Shown here: positions 23,825 through 34,573 of the stretch, piece by piece
How positions within the stretch are numbered: position 1 is the first letter of the stretch
How the letters are laid out: each line of letters starts with the position of its first letter
NCBI GenBank assembly: GCA_963556145.1
Contig: OY744468.1
Location: 1,054,001 to 1,118,000 of the forward strand
Reading direction: 5' to 3'
Length of the DNA: 64,000 bases
From: Hygrocybe punicea
Lineage: Eukaryota > Basidiomycota > Agaricomycetes > Agaricales > Hygrophoraceae
Made by a program: the position numbers and the translations under genes
Notes under the pieces: generated by a model
The model's input: only the letters and a program-made list of their open reading frames with translations
Database searches by the model: none
Told to the model about the DNA's origin: nothing

Positions 23825-24000
23825 GTCGCAATGACTTGTCGAACACTTGTCGAACAGGCCGAACACTGTTCGACAAGTGTTTGACAAGCCATACGGACAT
23901 TCATTAATGCATCAAGATGCATATGACTAACCGAACACTTGCCGAACAGTGTTCAGCCTGTTTGACACGTGTTCGGCAGGTCGTTACATTGTTATTCATT
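23825..24000. repeat. Palindromic TTGTCGAACA array, block 1 continued
   Basis: Same inverted unit as at 22.2-22.5 kb, plus a diverged second unit (CCGAACACTTGCCGAACAG near 23930). It continues the array split by the family 2 element. Confidence 0.75.
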
Positions 24001-24261
24001 CTAAAGACAAATATGGGTGCACAACGAAAACCTTGCCAATCAAACTGGGGGAGCATCATTGTTGCCGTTGTCACCTGACACGAATCCGATATCATTGATA
24101 GTCAAAAGGATTATCCAAACTTGATTAACTCTTCTTCTCCTTCACACTCAGCATCTCACCACACATCCCGAGTTATAGAACACATACTGGTATATCACAG
24201 TACCATTCTGGACCCCGTTGAATTTACAAACTAACATAATCTGATCTGTTAGACTTTCAAT

Positions 24262-26230
24262 ATGCCCAAATCATGCAAGGAAGTTGGCTACGAAGTGTGC
24301 TGCCACATCTGTCCAGGACGAAACTGCCTCTCGATCCAGACGCAAACTCTCCTTTGGAAAAAGGAAGGAAGTTCCTGTCAGCGCCATTGTGGATCCACCA
24401 GCAAGCATCCAAATTGCATCGCATCCGGTACCTGTCCTCTATCCAGCTGTATTGGACGGAAGGGCGCAGAAAATTCCATGGGTGTTCGAAATGCTACTGA
24501 AGAGGAACTCGCGTTGTTGCCATCGATGGCGTCCAATACACCAGATCCCACTTCCAATGTAGAGATGGAGGATGCAGCCATGAGCACGATTACACAGTCC
24601 GTCAGGACCAATCCCGTTTTCAACATAATCTTTGTTCTTGATCCCACCACCCGTATTACAAGTAAAGCCGCCGCAACCAATGATCTTGCATTCATCAACG
24701 TTACGATTTCACAAGACGAATACGAAACCGTCTCGCACCTCGATGGTTATATTCACAATATCAAGGTGCACAAGACGCGATATTTTGTTTGCATGCAGGA
24801 ATGGGTTCGTATATTTTAAAAATGTATGGAGAATTATCGCTAAAGAATACTTTCCAATTCCAGGTTTATGTTGCTATGCGAATGCACCACTGGCGGTGTG
24901 ACGAACCCAACGGTGCAATACGCCGCTTCAATGTTGAATACATGTTTTGGCCAGAGTTCGCCCATGCCATGCTCAAATCACCGCACTCAAATCTAACATG
25001 GAACAAGTTCAAAGCCACCGATTGCGTATTTGGTGGTGTGGACATGGGAATGTCCTATATGTGAGCGTGTCAAACATTTTTGTCAATTTTCCTTTTTTTT
25101 AATTCAGTTAATTCGAATATCATCTATAGTGGTAATCAATATGGTATAACGGTCGAAAACGTGTCGACATTCTTGGCCAGAATTGACGAGCTGTGTCGAA
25201 CAGTTCAGGTGTGGCCACCACCAAAACAAATGAACACTGTGCATTCGAAATGGACGCAGATGCAAAACCTGCTCCATGTTGCATTGTCAACGACACACAC
25301 GATGCGACCACAATCGAGGCTGCTGAAGGACGGTGAACCGTTTCCACCGAACATTGTTTTGAAGCGAACGCATAGTGACACCGGTCACCATGTGTTGTTC
25401 CCGGGCGATCCAAGGCGGAATTGGGACTATATGCGCCTGAACTGCAAGGTCCCCGGTTCACGTTGGTTTGGTCAAACCTATGTTGAGCCGCTGGCCAAGA
25501 TCGGAGAATGGCGAGTGTTTTTGTTAGGTGGAAGGGACATTTACACAGTCCATATGCATTACAACAAAGAGAGCAAATCGTGGAGGTGGGATATTGTGAT
25601 GACCTTCTATACTTTAGAGGAATTGAGGTAGGCAGATGCCCTCCGTCTCGCATTACATGTTCACGAGTTTTTGGCATTTTCCAAGATCGTTCCAAGCACA
25701 GGGAATGCTCATGAAGACCGATGTTTGCAATCCGGATCATGGCTCCATTGCAATTCGAGATCAAGCAAGACAGCAATTCTTCGGCTTCGTACGAGACATC
25801 TATGAGGGGCTGTATGCCATAGAGTCGACGTTGATTGGTGGGAAACCTTCAATGAGTGTATTTTGTCACATGGACATTTCACTCATTGTTGATTCAAACA
25901 CCAACAATGTCAATTACTTCGTGAACGAGATCAAATGGTATCACACCTGCAGCTTGTGGTCCAACATGAAGCAAGGCGCGAAATCAGCTCGGGCACCAAT
26001 CGGATCTTTTGCGGACACATTTTTGGCGGTATTTTATAAATGGCTTGTAGACATTACAAATGCATACTCCTATTTTTGAACTTCACTTGTACATTAGTCA
26101 ACTTTACATGTCACAAATCGTATTTCAGGTCAGAGAGGCACGAAACGCTTTGATTTCAAAGGTAGGTACATTACAAATTCAAGGCAACATAATGGAAATG
26201 GGCAATAGGTCACGCTGCATGGCACACTAG
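24262..26230 (+). CDS. Uncharacterised five-exon protein, predicted ATP-grasp-like
   Basis: Exons 24262-24804, 24864-25060, 25130-25627, 25686-26028 and 26129-26230 join in phase with GT..AG introns of 57-100 nt to give an uninterrupted ~560-residue protein. I recall relatives only as Agaricomycete hypothetical proteins. The middle looks like an ATP-grasp enzyme: Lys and a glycine loop in VLKRTHSDTGHHV, the Glu/Arg strand in IGEWRVFLLGGRDIYTVH, then Asp in CHMDISLIVD and the Asn-Glu pair in NYFVNEIKW, in the order of nucleotide and metal ligands. If right, it would join a carboxylate to a nucleophile using ATP; the substrate is unknown. The first ~75 codons are Cys-rich, and an overlapping frame looks equally protein-like up to ~24485, so the N-terminus is uncertain. 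Confidence 0.55.
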
Positions 26231-26617
26231 TTTCATGACAAGAAAAACGACAAGTTAATGAGAGACACCCAATACCATCACCCACTGCACATTTAGGGAG
26301 ATACTCTTCAACAAATCATCAGAGCGTTTGAAGGTATTGATCATGTGGCCGACCACAACGCAGGATTCTGCAGGAACATCGCCTGGAAAGTGGGGGAGTT
26401 GCTGAAGTATTTTGAGGGTGTCAGTAAAGTCCATTTTAACTTTCCGGGCATCATAGATTGGGACTATGAATACAAGCATCAAAAACGAAACCAAGGACCT
26501 TGTGTGAGAGAGAATAAAACTAACCAATGTCATGGAATGACAGCGCAGTCTTTTGGTAAGATGGAGCGGGACGTCGAGTAAAAGGACTAGACTGCACGAA
26601 TTTCGAAGAGCAAGCTT

Positions 26618-28278
26618 TTATTGAATATGAGTAAGGATTGACAAAAGAGAGCATTGAGTGGTATACTCACTGCTAGGAGATGCATCCATCCCACTTGCCG
26701 CTGTCGTCGAGAAGGACAGAAAGTCCTTATATAGTTGTGCACGAAATTCCGCCTCACCAGTAACCATTCCAATGGCGCCAACATACCGCTCCCATTCTCC
26801 TGAAAATAACGCCCCTTGGATAACTTTGATCGGTTTTGTGTTCCCACCAACTTTTGGCTCATCAAGGAAGCATGAATCGACTAGAATGACAGAAGTGAAG
26901 ATCGTTGGGATGGCACCAGCAACGGAGTGGAAGAAACTACGCCCAAATGCTCCAGTAGAGATATTGGCGGGATCATCACGAGAAAGATTCGAGTACTTGC
27001 CAGATCGAACAAAGGTCACTGCAGAGAACAACAAACTGTTATGCGATGTGAATTGTCTTTAACCGTCAAGTCCTAGTTGACAGCTTACTTTTGGTTGACC
27101 TTGCGAATGTTGCTGATGACATCGCTATATTAAGGATTTCAATTCCCTATGGCACTAGACCAAGATACCATGGCCGCTGCCCTATTCAATATTTAACATT
27201 GATTCAGAAGATAAAACTGAATAGTTACTTAATGTTGACACAGTCCTTATATGTATTGACCAACTGAGGGTCTCTTGTACCAATGTCGGACTCATCCGTG
27301 TTTGGAGACCATATACTAAAGCAAGGGCATCAATTAAAAAAATAATAGAGAGATGTAATGTACCTGGTGATTTGGTGTTGTGCATATGTCACAGCTCCAT
27401 CATCGCTACTGGAAACATTGTCATCACTGATATCACGAAGACGGGTAGTCTTTGTGACTTTGGAGGAAATTGCCTTCATGGTTTTGACAGATGTATCAGA
27501 GTTGCTGATCATTTATTAATATATGAAGGACAAGAATCATATGAAGTATCATACCGAAGACCATTATCTGCATTTGATTTCTTAGAACCGAATTCGAGTT
27601 TTGCGATAGGCCTATGACATGTCTAACATATGACCAATTAATCAATTTCCAACTCACATGAATGTTTCGTCGCTGTCGTCATCCTCATCATGTAATTGAT
27701 GCTGCTTTGACTTTGACTTCTTCGATGGAGAAGAGAATTTACTATATAAAACGATTAAATAATACACAAATATAAAAGACATTATTTAGAGCTACTGACC
27801 TGTCTTCGTCTTCCTCTGAAGCATGCCGCCTTTTCCCGCTAAATATAAAGAATATTAGATGGCATGAACAGTATAAATTGAACTTGCAAACCTTGCTCTA
27901 TTGGTGGTTTTCCTGGACCGCCTATATTACTGAAGTAAATCAATAGTATCTGAAAATACAATTCATGAGACACACCTCATAGACGAGACAGGTTTGACAA
28001 TGCTAGCGACACTATTAACACTAATAACGTCTTTGTCTTTGGAGTTGGCAATACTACTGGTGGTTTAGTCATGGTGGATGAATCAGAATATTGGAATAGA
28101 CACATACACTTCTTCATCGACAAGCTTGGTGGTTGTGACCTTCTTACCCTTCCTAGAAACAACAGTATGACCTTTGTTCAGAACGAACAGCAATACATGA
28201 AAATAAATATACATATGAAACGGCGCTTGATTGAGCTTTGGACTGAGTCTTCACGTTTGCAGACTTCTTAGGGGCCAT
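26618..28278 (-). CDS. Unrecognised multi-exon gene, basic N-terminus
   Basis: Starts MAPKKSANVKTQSKAQSSA at 28278. Many very short exons follow, separated by AT-rich introns with clear TAG acceptors, encoding Lys/Ser/Asp-rich segments (GKRRHASEEDED; SPSKKSKSKQ; HDEDDDSDETF). The last block (26618-27034) is globular, with ISTGAFGRSFFHS and IKVIQGALFSGEWERYVGA. A disordered, basic-acidic first half plus a compact C-terminal domain suggests a nuclear or chromatin-linked protein; function unknown. Exon joins are only partly resolved. It lies tail-to-tail with the ATP-grasp-like gene. Confidence 0.45.
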
Positions 28279-28443
28279 TGCAAAGATAAGAGCTTTAAGG
28301 TGTGCAATGAATCTGTGCGAAATATTATAGATGAATGAGGGGTCAGATGTGGACGATACCATTGGGCTCTCATCGCTATTTAAGTATACTGAGACAGATC
28401 AAAAACAATAAAAAAGCCATTTATAGATATCACACCGACAGGT

Positions 28444-28598
28444 ATGAAAACCACATCTGCTGATGGTTTGAAGGAGAACTATTTGGACCATAGCGCCATA
28501 AAAATGCAAAAAATCAGGGACATTTCCCATGATGTAGAACCGATGATTGACCAGCTGTTACGCTCAGCGTCATCCAACAACATGGATATGGATTACTG
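28444..28598 (+). CDS. Possible first exon, unrecognised
   Basis: ATG at 28444 opens 51 codons (MKTTSADGLKENYLDH...) ending at TACTG|GTATGC, a good donor. It lies divergent to the gene starting at 28278, with 165 bp between starts. No further exon could be joined with confidence before the next gene model at 29183, so it may be a fragment or that gene's true first exon. Confidence 0.3.
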
Positions 28599-29182
28599 GT
28601 ATGCAGAATAATCAAACACTAAATCTAATTAGGATTTGGGAATGTAGAACAGCTGTCACCACATGGAGCTGATCATAAGATCATAACACCGCCAAATCGA
28701 ACATGGAAATTTATGTGACATATATACTCATTTCCAAACAAATATAAACATCGGATCAACTATACTGACACTTGCATCAAAACAAACATTCTGAATGGAT
28801 AGGGGTTTCCTTTCAATGCTGTACAATAAGGAGGTCAAGAATTGCCGATAGGTGTGGATGTATATCCTGTCCTATGAAAATGGAAGAAAACAATAGGAAT
28901 CTATTGAGAAGATCTGCAAAATAAAAATGCAAACACCATACAAACATCACAAGTTCGTGGAGAATGAACATGATGCACTGTCGTAATATCAATAACGATT
29001 GAAAACAATTCATGATAAAACAGTCGGAAATGGTGCATGAATTATACCCCCCTGTTCCCACTTCGCAAATGGACACCTATTATGATTTCAAAACAGCATG
29101 TCAGTACATATTCTATTGAAGGAATTCATATATTCAACTCTACTGTACAGCTGAACGTTTAAGCAATCTCATATCTACACGG

Positions 29183-30120
29183 ATGGACAATGATGACAGC
29201 CAACTTGCCAATTCTACAAATGTATGTTCAATTCTTACGATGTACACTGTGTTTCATTACATTTGCAGATTTCGAATGTCAATGTAGTGCATAATGACTC
29301 ACCGGATTGCTGGAAACTTACACGGCCAAGCACCGATACCACTGAGCATGAAGAGCTTGTCTTAAGCTTACAGGCGATATTGGTGGCCAAAGACCTACCA
29401 CCAATCATCAGCAGGTAGATTATATCATCATCTAGAATCATAAACAATTAATTTACATATGTTTTTCAGATCGCCCGAACATCAAACACCGTTTCTCCGT
29501 CAAAGCATCCTTATCACAGGCCTCAATATACCATTATTCGAATCATATATTGACAACCTCCGAATCTTACACCAGAAACTTGGTCGTCACTTCCCAGAAC
29601 GTGCAATGCTGGACTTCACGTCAACCACCTATATTGAATACACTGCATTATCTATTGGCACCTGATATTTCACTGACCGCCGACATGACAAAGTTTCATA
29701 CAATATTCCATTCGAATACAATGTCGATCCCAAAGGCATACTGTCATCCATGAGCAATACTTGATACTTCCATGGGACAGACAATGAGGTCCTTTATTTC
29801 AAGTTAACGTCAGAAGGAGGACGGCATTGGTGAGTGCTCAGCACAACAATAGCTTGGCTATTAATAATGACATAGATCATAGCTTTGTACCTGCCAGTCC
29901 GACTTGCTTCAGGATTGTGACATAATACAATGAATAATAACTAATGTACATCCAGAATGCGACGATAAGTCGAAACAAAGCATCTCAACCTTCTCGCAAT
30001 ACAATGACAAGGATTAATATCAAACGTAATGTGGGATATGTCCAGTTGGCTGATGATGGTGAAGATGTCATAGAAACCCATAGACATTTGACCAACCTCA
30101 GGATGAATGAAGCGGATTAA
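29183..30120 (+). pseudogene. Orphan Agaricomycete gene with two in-frame TGA stops
   Basis: Exons 29183-29221, 29269-29414, 29470-29829, 29883-29916 and 29956-30120 join in phase to a 247-codon frame. The 360-nt exon contains TGA at 29663-29665 and 29762-29764. Sequence continues protein-like after each stop (TDRRHDKVSYNIPFEYNV; YFHGTDNEVLYFKL), and Arg fits both positions (SIGT*YF, SNT*YF). YFHGTDNEVLYFK and the tail KRNVGY resemble a family of short Agaricomycete hypothetical proteins often found in transposon-rich DNA. No function is known to me. Most likely a recently decayed copy. Confidence 0.5.
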
Positions 30121-30129
30121 GATCTATTA

Positions 30130-30410
30130 TAATTACATTGTATGGTCACATACGAACATCAATTTTATATAATATTATGTTCTGCAATACATTCACAAGT
30201 GAAATAACAACACAAATAGTTTCATAAAGTGACGGGACATCTGAGTATTATTTAATCGTAAAAGGTCCTCATCACTTTCCTGTGAATATAACTATTCAAA
30301 CTGATATGGTATTTCTCATTCAATGGTCTGGCGTAACATCCATGGACATGTGTTCGGTACATTTCAAAAAACTTCAATTAATCAATTTCAATGATTGAAA
30401 TGAAGCTTGA
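30130..30410. other. AT-rich intergenic stretch
   Basis: No gene or repeat recognised between the orphan gene and the palindromic repeats. Confidence 0.4.
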
Positions 30411-30419
30411 GACAGTTGT

Positions 30420-31265
30420 AGAATGGCTTGTCAAACACTGTTCAGCCTGTTCAACAAGTGTTCAACAAGCCCATCATTAATAATACAATGCGCATTGCAA
30501 ACTTAGCTAAATGCCATATAATGGAAATACGGCTTTTGTTATATTTTCAATGATTGAAACGAAGCTTGAGACACTTGTACAGTGGCTTGTCGAACACTGT
30601 TCGGCCTGTTCAACAAGTGTTCGACAAGCACATTATTATTAATACAATGCACATTGTAAACTTAGCCAAATCATTTTCAATGATTGCAATGAAGCTTGAG
30701 ACAGTTGTAGAACAGCTTGTCACACACCGTTCGGCCTGTTCGACAAGTATTCAATATTTACCTTATAAATACTTCTACTGCACATAGCACATGTATCTAT
30801 ATTACCGCAACATTTGACACAGTTGTTTGTGCAATCGCAACCACTTAGACTAAAGCTGGGACACTTGTCAAACAGTTGTCGAACACTGTTCGGCCTGTTC
30901 GACAAGGGTGCACTATTCACATTATTAACAATTCTAATAAACTCAGTACATGTACCCACATCCAAGATACATGCAATATATTGTTCATAAAAGTGTTTGT
31001 GCATGAGCAATGCCTCAGACTAAAGCTGGGACACTTGTCAAACAGTTTTCGAACACTGTTCGGCCTGTTCGACAAGTGTGTACTGTTCACATTATTAACA
31101 ATTCCAACAAACCCAGTACTTCTTAGCTAGTATATTGTAGATACGTGCCATATATTGTTCATACAAGTGTTTGTGCATGAGCAATGCCCCAGACTAAAGC
31201 TGGGACACTTGTCGAACAGTTGTTGAACACTGCTCAGCATGTTCAACAAGTGTGCACTGTTTGCA
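30420..31265 (+). repeat. Palindromic TTGTCGAACA array, block 2
   Basis: Two to three units of ~160 bp at 30385-30760 (GATTGAAATGAAGCTTGAGACAG... then the inverted GTCGAACACTG/CTGTTCGACAAG core), followed by three ~170-bp units from 30845 (ACTAAAGCTGGGACACTTGTC, the same core, then CACATTATTAACAATTC). The second set is the TTGTCGAACA version of the 9.7-10.3 kb repeats. Confidence 0.75.
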
Positions 31266-31392
31266 TTTAACCATTCCATTGCACTACCAATGCATTCAAT
31301 AGTTGTACAAAGTTGTCAAACATTTGCGGCTTGCAACTGCGATGCAACCATGCTATAACAGTATCTATTCCGAAATTGGCATCTGTGATCTA

Positions 31393-31583
31393 GGCAGCTG
31401 TGATCCGGCTGCTTTATTGTACTTGGTGATTGGGACAACAAATTCTCACACTCAACTCCGCCCAGTCACATGGTTTCGTAGTTATTCCCAGGGCTTCAAA
31501 ATTGTTCCCACGGCTTGGAAAATTAGAGTGTGACCCTGAGTTGAAAAATCCGCCGTATAGAACGATTCCCTTATAGGGACTCA
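31393..31583 (+). repeat. Conserved terminus of a dispersed repeat, copy B
   Basis: Second copy of the ~190-bp terminus at 11045-11250, again immediately after a tandem array, ending CCCTTATAGGGACTCATA before unrelated sequence begins. Confidence 0.7.
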
Positions 31584-31728
31584 TACCTAAGGGAGGATGC
31601 GGCTCAGGTGGGGAGGGATATCGACGACGAGCGCGCATGCAGAAAAATTGTAGGGAAATAGCCTGGCCAAATTGGGACCTACCCCTGCCAAAAACGGACG
31701 TCTGGGCTCAAAAATCTGGTTTGGAGCG

Positions 31729-31787
31729 GATTTTTAGTCTGGATGGGGGGGTCGACCCCCCTCTTCAGACTAAAGTTTGAAAACGGT
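31729..31787. repeat. Palindrome around GGGGGGTCGACCCCCC
   Basis: TAGTCTGGATGGGGGGGTCGACCCCCCTCTTCAGACTA reads as an inverted repeat with perfect core GGGGGGTCGACCCCCC. It looks like two transposon ends facing each other, or a terminal inverted repeat of the pogo-like element that follows at ~32.1 kb. Confidence 0.5.
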
Positions 31788-32087
31788 CGACTGATCACTC
31801 ATGGACCCTTGATGCACCAGCACTTTGGCTCGGCAACTCGGCATCTTACATTATGGCTCAGTTTTATGTCTAGGACCCATCCTAAAAGCTACGGATTTAC
31901 TTCCATTGAGAAGGTTCTTTTACACCAATCTTGTACATAAAAGGCACTGATCCAGTCAGTATTTGAGGCTTTACAACAATAAAAAATGTTGGCATGTCTG
32001 AGCGTGACACGTACAAAGTGACAGGCATGTCAGTCCCTTGATCATCAATCCCTTGAAAACCACTCTACTGGGACTTCTTTCCTTAAA

Positions 32088-34318
32088 ATGACCAAACACG
32101 CTCTTTCAGAACGCATAAAGAAACAGAAGGCACATAGGGCTTAAAGAAGCCATCATTGACTACACGGTGGAACAAGACAAACCAAAGGCACTCCAACTTG
32201 GTGGACATACTATTGCAGAAAGGTATAAAGTCCCACATAGAACCCTCATGCACCATATCAAGAACGAAAATAGCCCCACCATGAATGAGTTTAACACCAC
32301 TAAACAGAAGCTCTCAACTACAGAGGAACGCATCCTGGTGGATTTCATCAAAGAGTCAGCTGACCGAGGGTTCCTACTAGCCCATCGGCTGATTGAATCT
32401 TATGCAAATGCAATCCTACAAAGTCGAGTTGGGGTCCAGTTCCAACCTGTTGGCAAGCAGTGGATCTTCCGTTTTCTCAACAGGCATAATGCTGAGCTTC
32501 AAACACACTGGAGTAAACCTTTGGATATGCAGAGAGGGAAATCTCTAAATCCTGAAGCTGTTAAATCATGGTATGATTTGGTGCAGAAGTATATTGTTGA
32601 CTTGGGAATCTCACCTGAGTTGATCTGGGGAATGGATGAGAGTGGATTCCCTCCAGCCAATCAAGGGACCGAACAGGTGGTTGGAAATAGAGGCACTAAA
32701 ACACAGCATTAGCAAGGAGGCGCTGACAGGGAGAATGTTACAGCACCTGTGACTATTTGTGCTGATGGGACTACTCTTACCCCAATGATAATTTACAAGG
32801 GCCAGAACTTTATGGCAAAGTGGGGTCAGGACAACGTAGCAAGAGCCACGTAAGTACAAACATTACAGCAGGGCACAGTGTACTCACATGTTTATCCGTA
32901 GAATCTCCCACTCTCCAAATGGGTGGACCGACGGCGCACATGCTAGAGAATGGATCGAAAAGGTTTTCAATGTGCAGACAAAAGAGAAAGCAAATGGAAG
33001 ACCCCGTGTCTTGCTACTTGATGGCCACAGCTCCCACTAGACACTCGATGTCATTCAGTTTGCAAGGGCTAACAACATTATCCTGCTTGCCTACCCACCT
33101 CATTGTACTCATGCCTTACAGGGCTTGGATGTTGTGTGCTTTGAAAAGATGAAAAATAACTGGAAAGATAAGATTAGCACTTTCAAGGACTGCACAAAAT
33201 GGAAAGTCAGCAAGGGTGACTTCACTGCTGTTTTTGGAAGGGCATACCTCAAGGCTTTCACTCCAGAAACTGTGCAGGCAGCTTTTCGAGATACTGGGAT
33301 TCACCCGTTCAACCCAGGTGTAATGTCCGAAGAGCAAATGAAGCCAAGCTTACCTCACTCCATGAAGGGGACCTTTCCTCTTCCCCAGACTAGCCCTGTG
33401 TGATGCATCATGGCAGCATTTCACAGTCATCTGCCAACCACATTTGATGTTAGCGATGATACCCACATTCCCATCAGTGCCAAACAGAGCACCGCCACCC
33501 CACAAAACTCACCTGGGCCAAGCCAGCATTGTGCACTTGATCCAGGACTTGATCCGGAAATGTTCACACCATCCAAACAAATCCGAATGATGACTGCAGG
33601 ACTTGCATCCACATCATCTGGATCCTTCCTTGTATCAAAGCCTCAGATGAAATCCATGCAAAACATCCCACCCCCAGTCCTTGAAGCACCCTCTCTTCTC
33701 CCTGAGCCGGACTGGGGACTTCTCACTGCACCAGCTTCATCATCTCTCTATGCTAGCCATGCCAGTTTAGAGGATCAAATTGCAGCACTCACCAATAGCC
33801 TCAGATATGCACAGCAGCACATCATCGCAAGGGATTTGATGCTGGAAGGCACATCAGCACAGCTTGTCATTCAAAACATGACTCTGAACAAGATGAACGA
33901 GGCACTTTATGCCAAAGAGAACAAGAAAAAAGATGACTGCACCATGCTCTTTGATGGAAAGGCTGTGGCATTAACTGCAGATGAATTCGAGGAAAAACTG
34001 ACAGCCCTGGTTTGTCAAAGGGAAGAGGATGCTGCAGAGAAGGAGAATAAAGCTGTAAATAGAGCTTTTAGGAAGGAGGCTCAGTCGGCACTTGATGCTC
34101 AGTGGGAAGAGTTGAAAAGGGTTCATGGGCTTGCTGTTGAAGCATGGGAAGCCGAGTGTGCTAAGCTGGTGGAGGATGGGGTGCTGAAAAAGTACCATCT
34201 GAAGAAGCCAAGGAAGCCAAGGGAGCCACAGTTGCCAGAATGTGAACCATCGGCTGCATTGGAAGAGCAGCAGGTGAACACCAAGAGTGTTAGTGGGTCA
34301 AATCGTGTCGTAGAATAG
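32088..34318 (+). pseudogene. Pogo/Tc1-type transposase (DDE_1) with coiled-coil tail, broken
   Basis: An N-terminal psq/CENP-B-like helix-turn-helix region (TIAERYKVPHRTLMHHI; TTEERILVDFIKESADRG) precedes a DDE_1 nuclease. The acidic residues are visible in IWGMDESGFPP, RVLLLDGHSSH and ALQGLDVVCF. A 52-nt intron lies at 32850-32901. The long C-terminal part (33410-34318) continues the same protein with TPSKQIRMM, VLEAPSLLPEPDW and a Lys/Glu-rich coiled coil, so it is not a separate gene. Breaks: a frameshift near 32142, TAG at 32710-32712 and 33038-33040, and TGA at 33401-33403 (SPV*CIMAAF; Arg in relatives). Inactive copy. Confidence 0.8.
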
Positions 34319-34573
34319 TGGAGTGACATCGTGTCACAGGTGTGTAAGGGAACAATAAACTGTGACTTCCCTGACCTCCTTCAAAGATTGTGATTCTGCA
34401 CATTTCTAGATGATGTAAAAATCTATAAAAATTGCCATTGGGTAGCTTAGATGCATTTACAAGACATCCAAAGGAGAGTTGAGCAAAAATTGTAATATTG
34501 ATGTTAAGGAAGATGAAAGGCAATGTTGTGTGCAAAGGAATGGTATTACACTGTAGTATCATCATTTGTTCTG

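Noticed and set aside
29663..29764. TGA codons read as a sense codon (recoding, selenocysteine or altered code)
   Set aside because: Intact genes in the same window (Ste6-like, POP4) use TGA as a stop or lack it in frame, and the TGAs occur in many unrelated repeat genes at positions where Arg is expected; decay is the simpler explanation.
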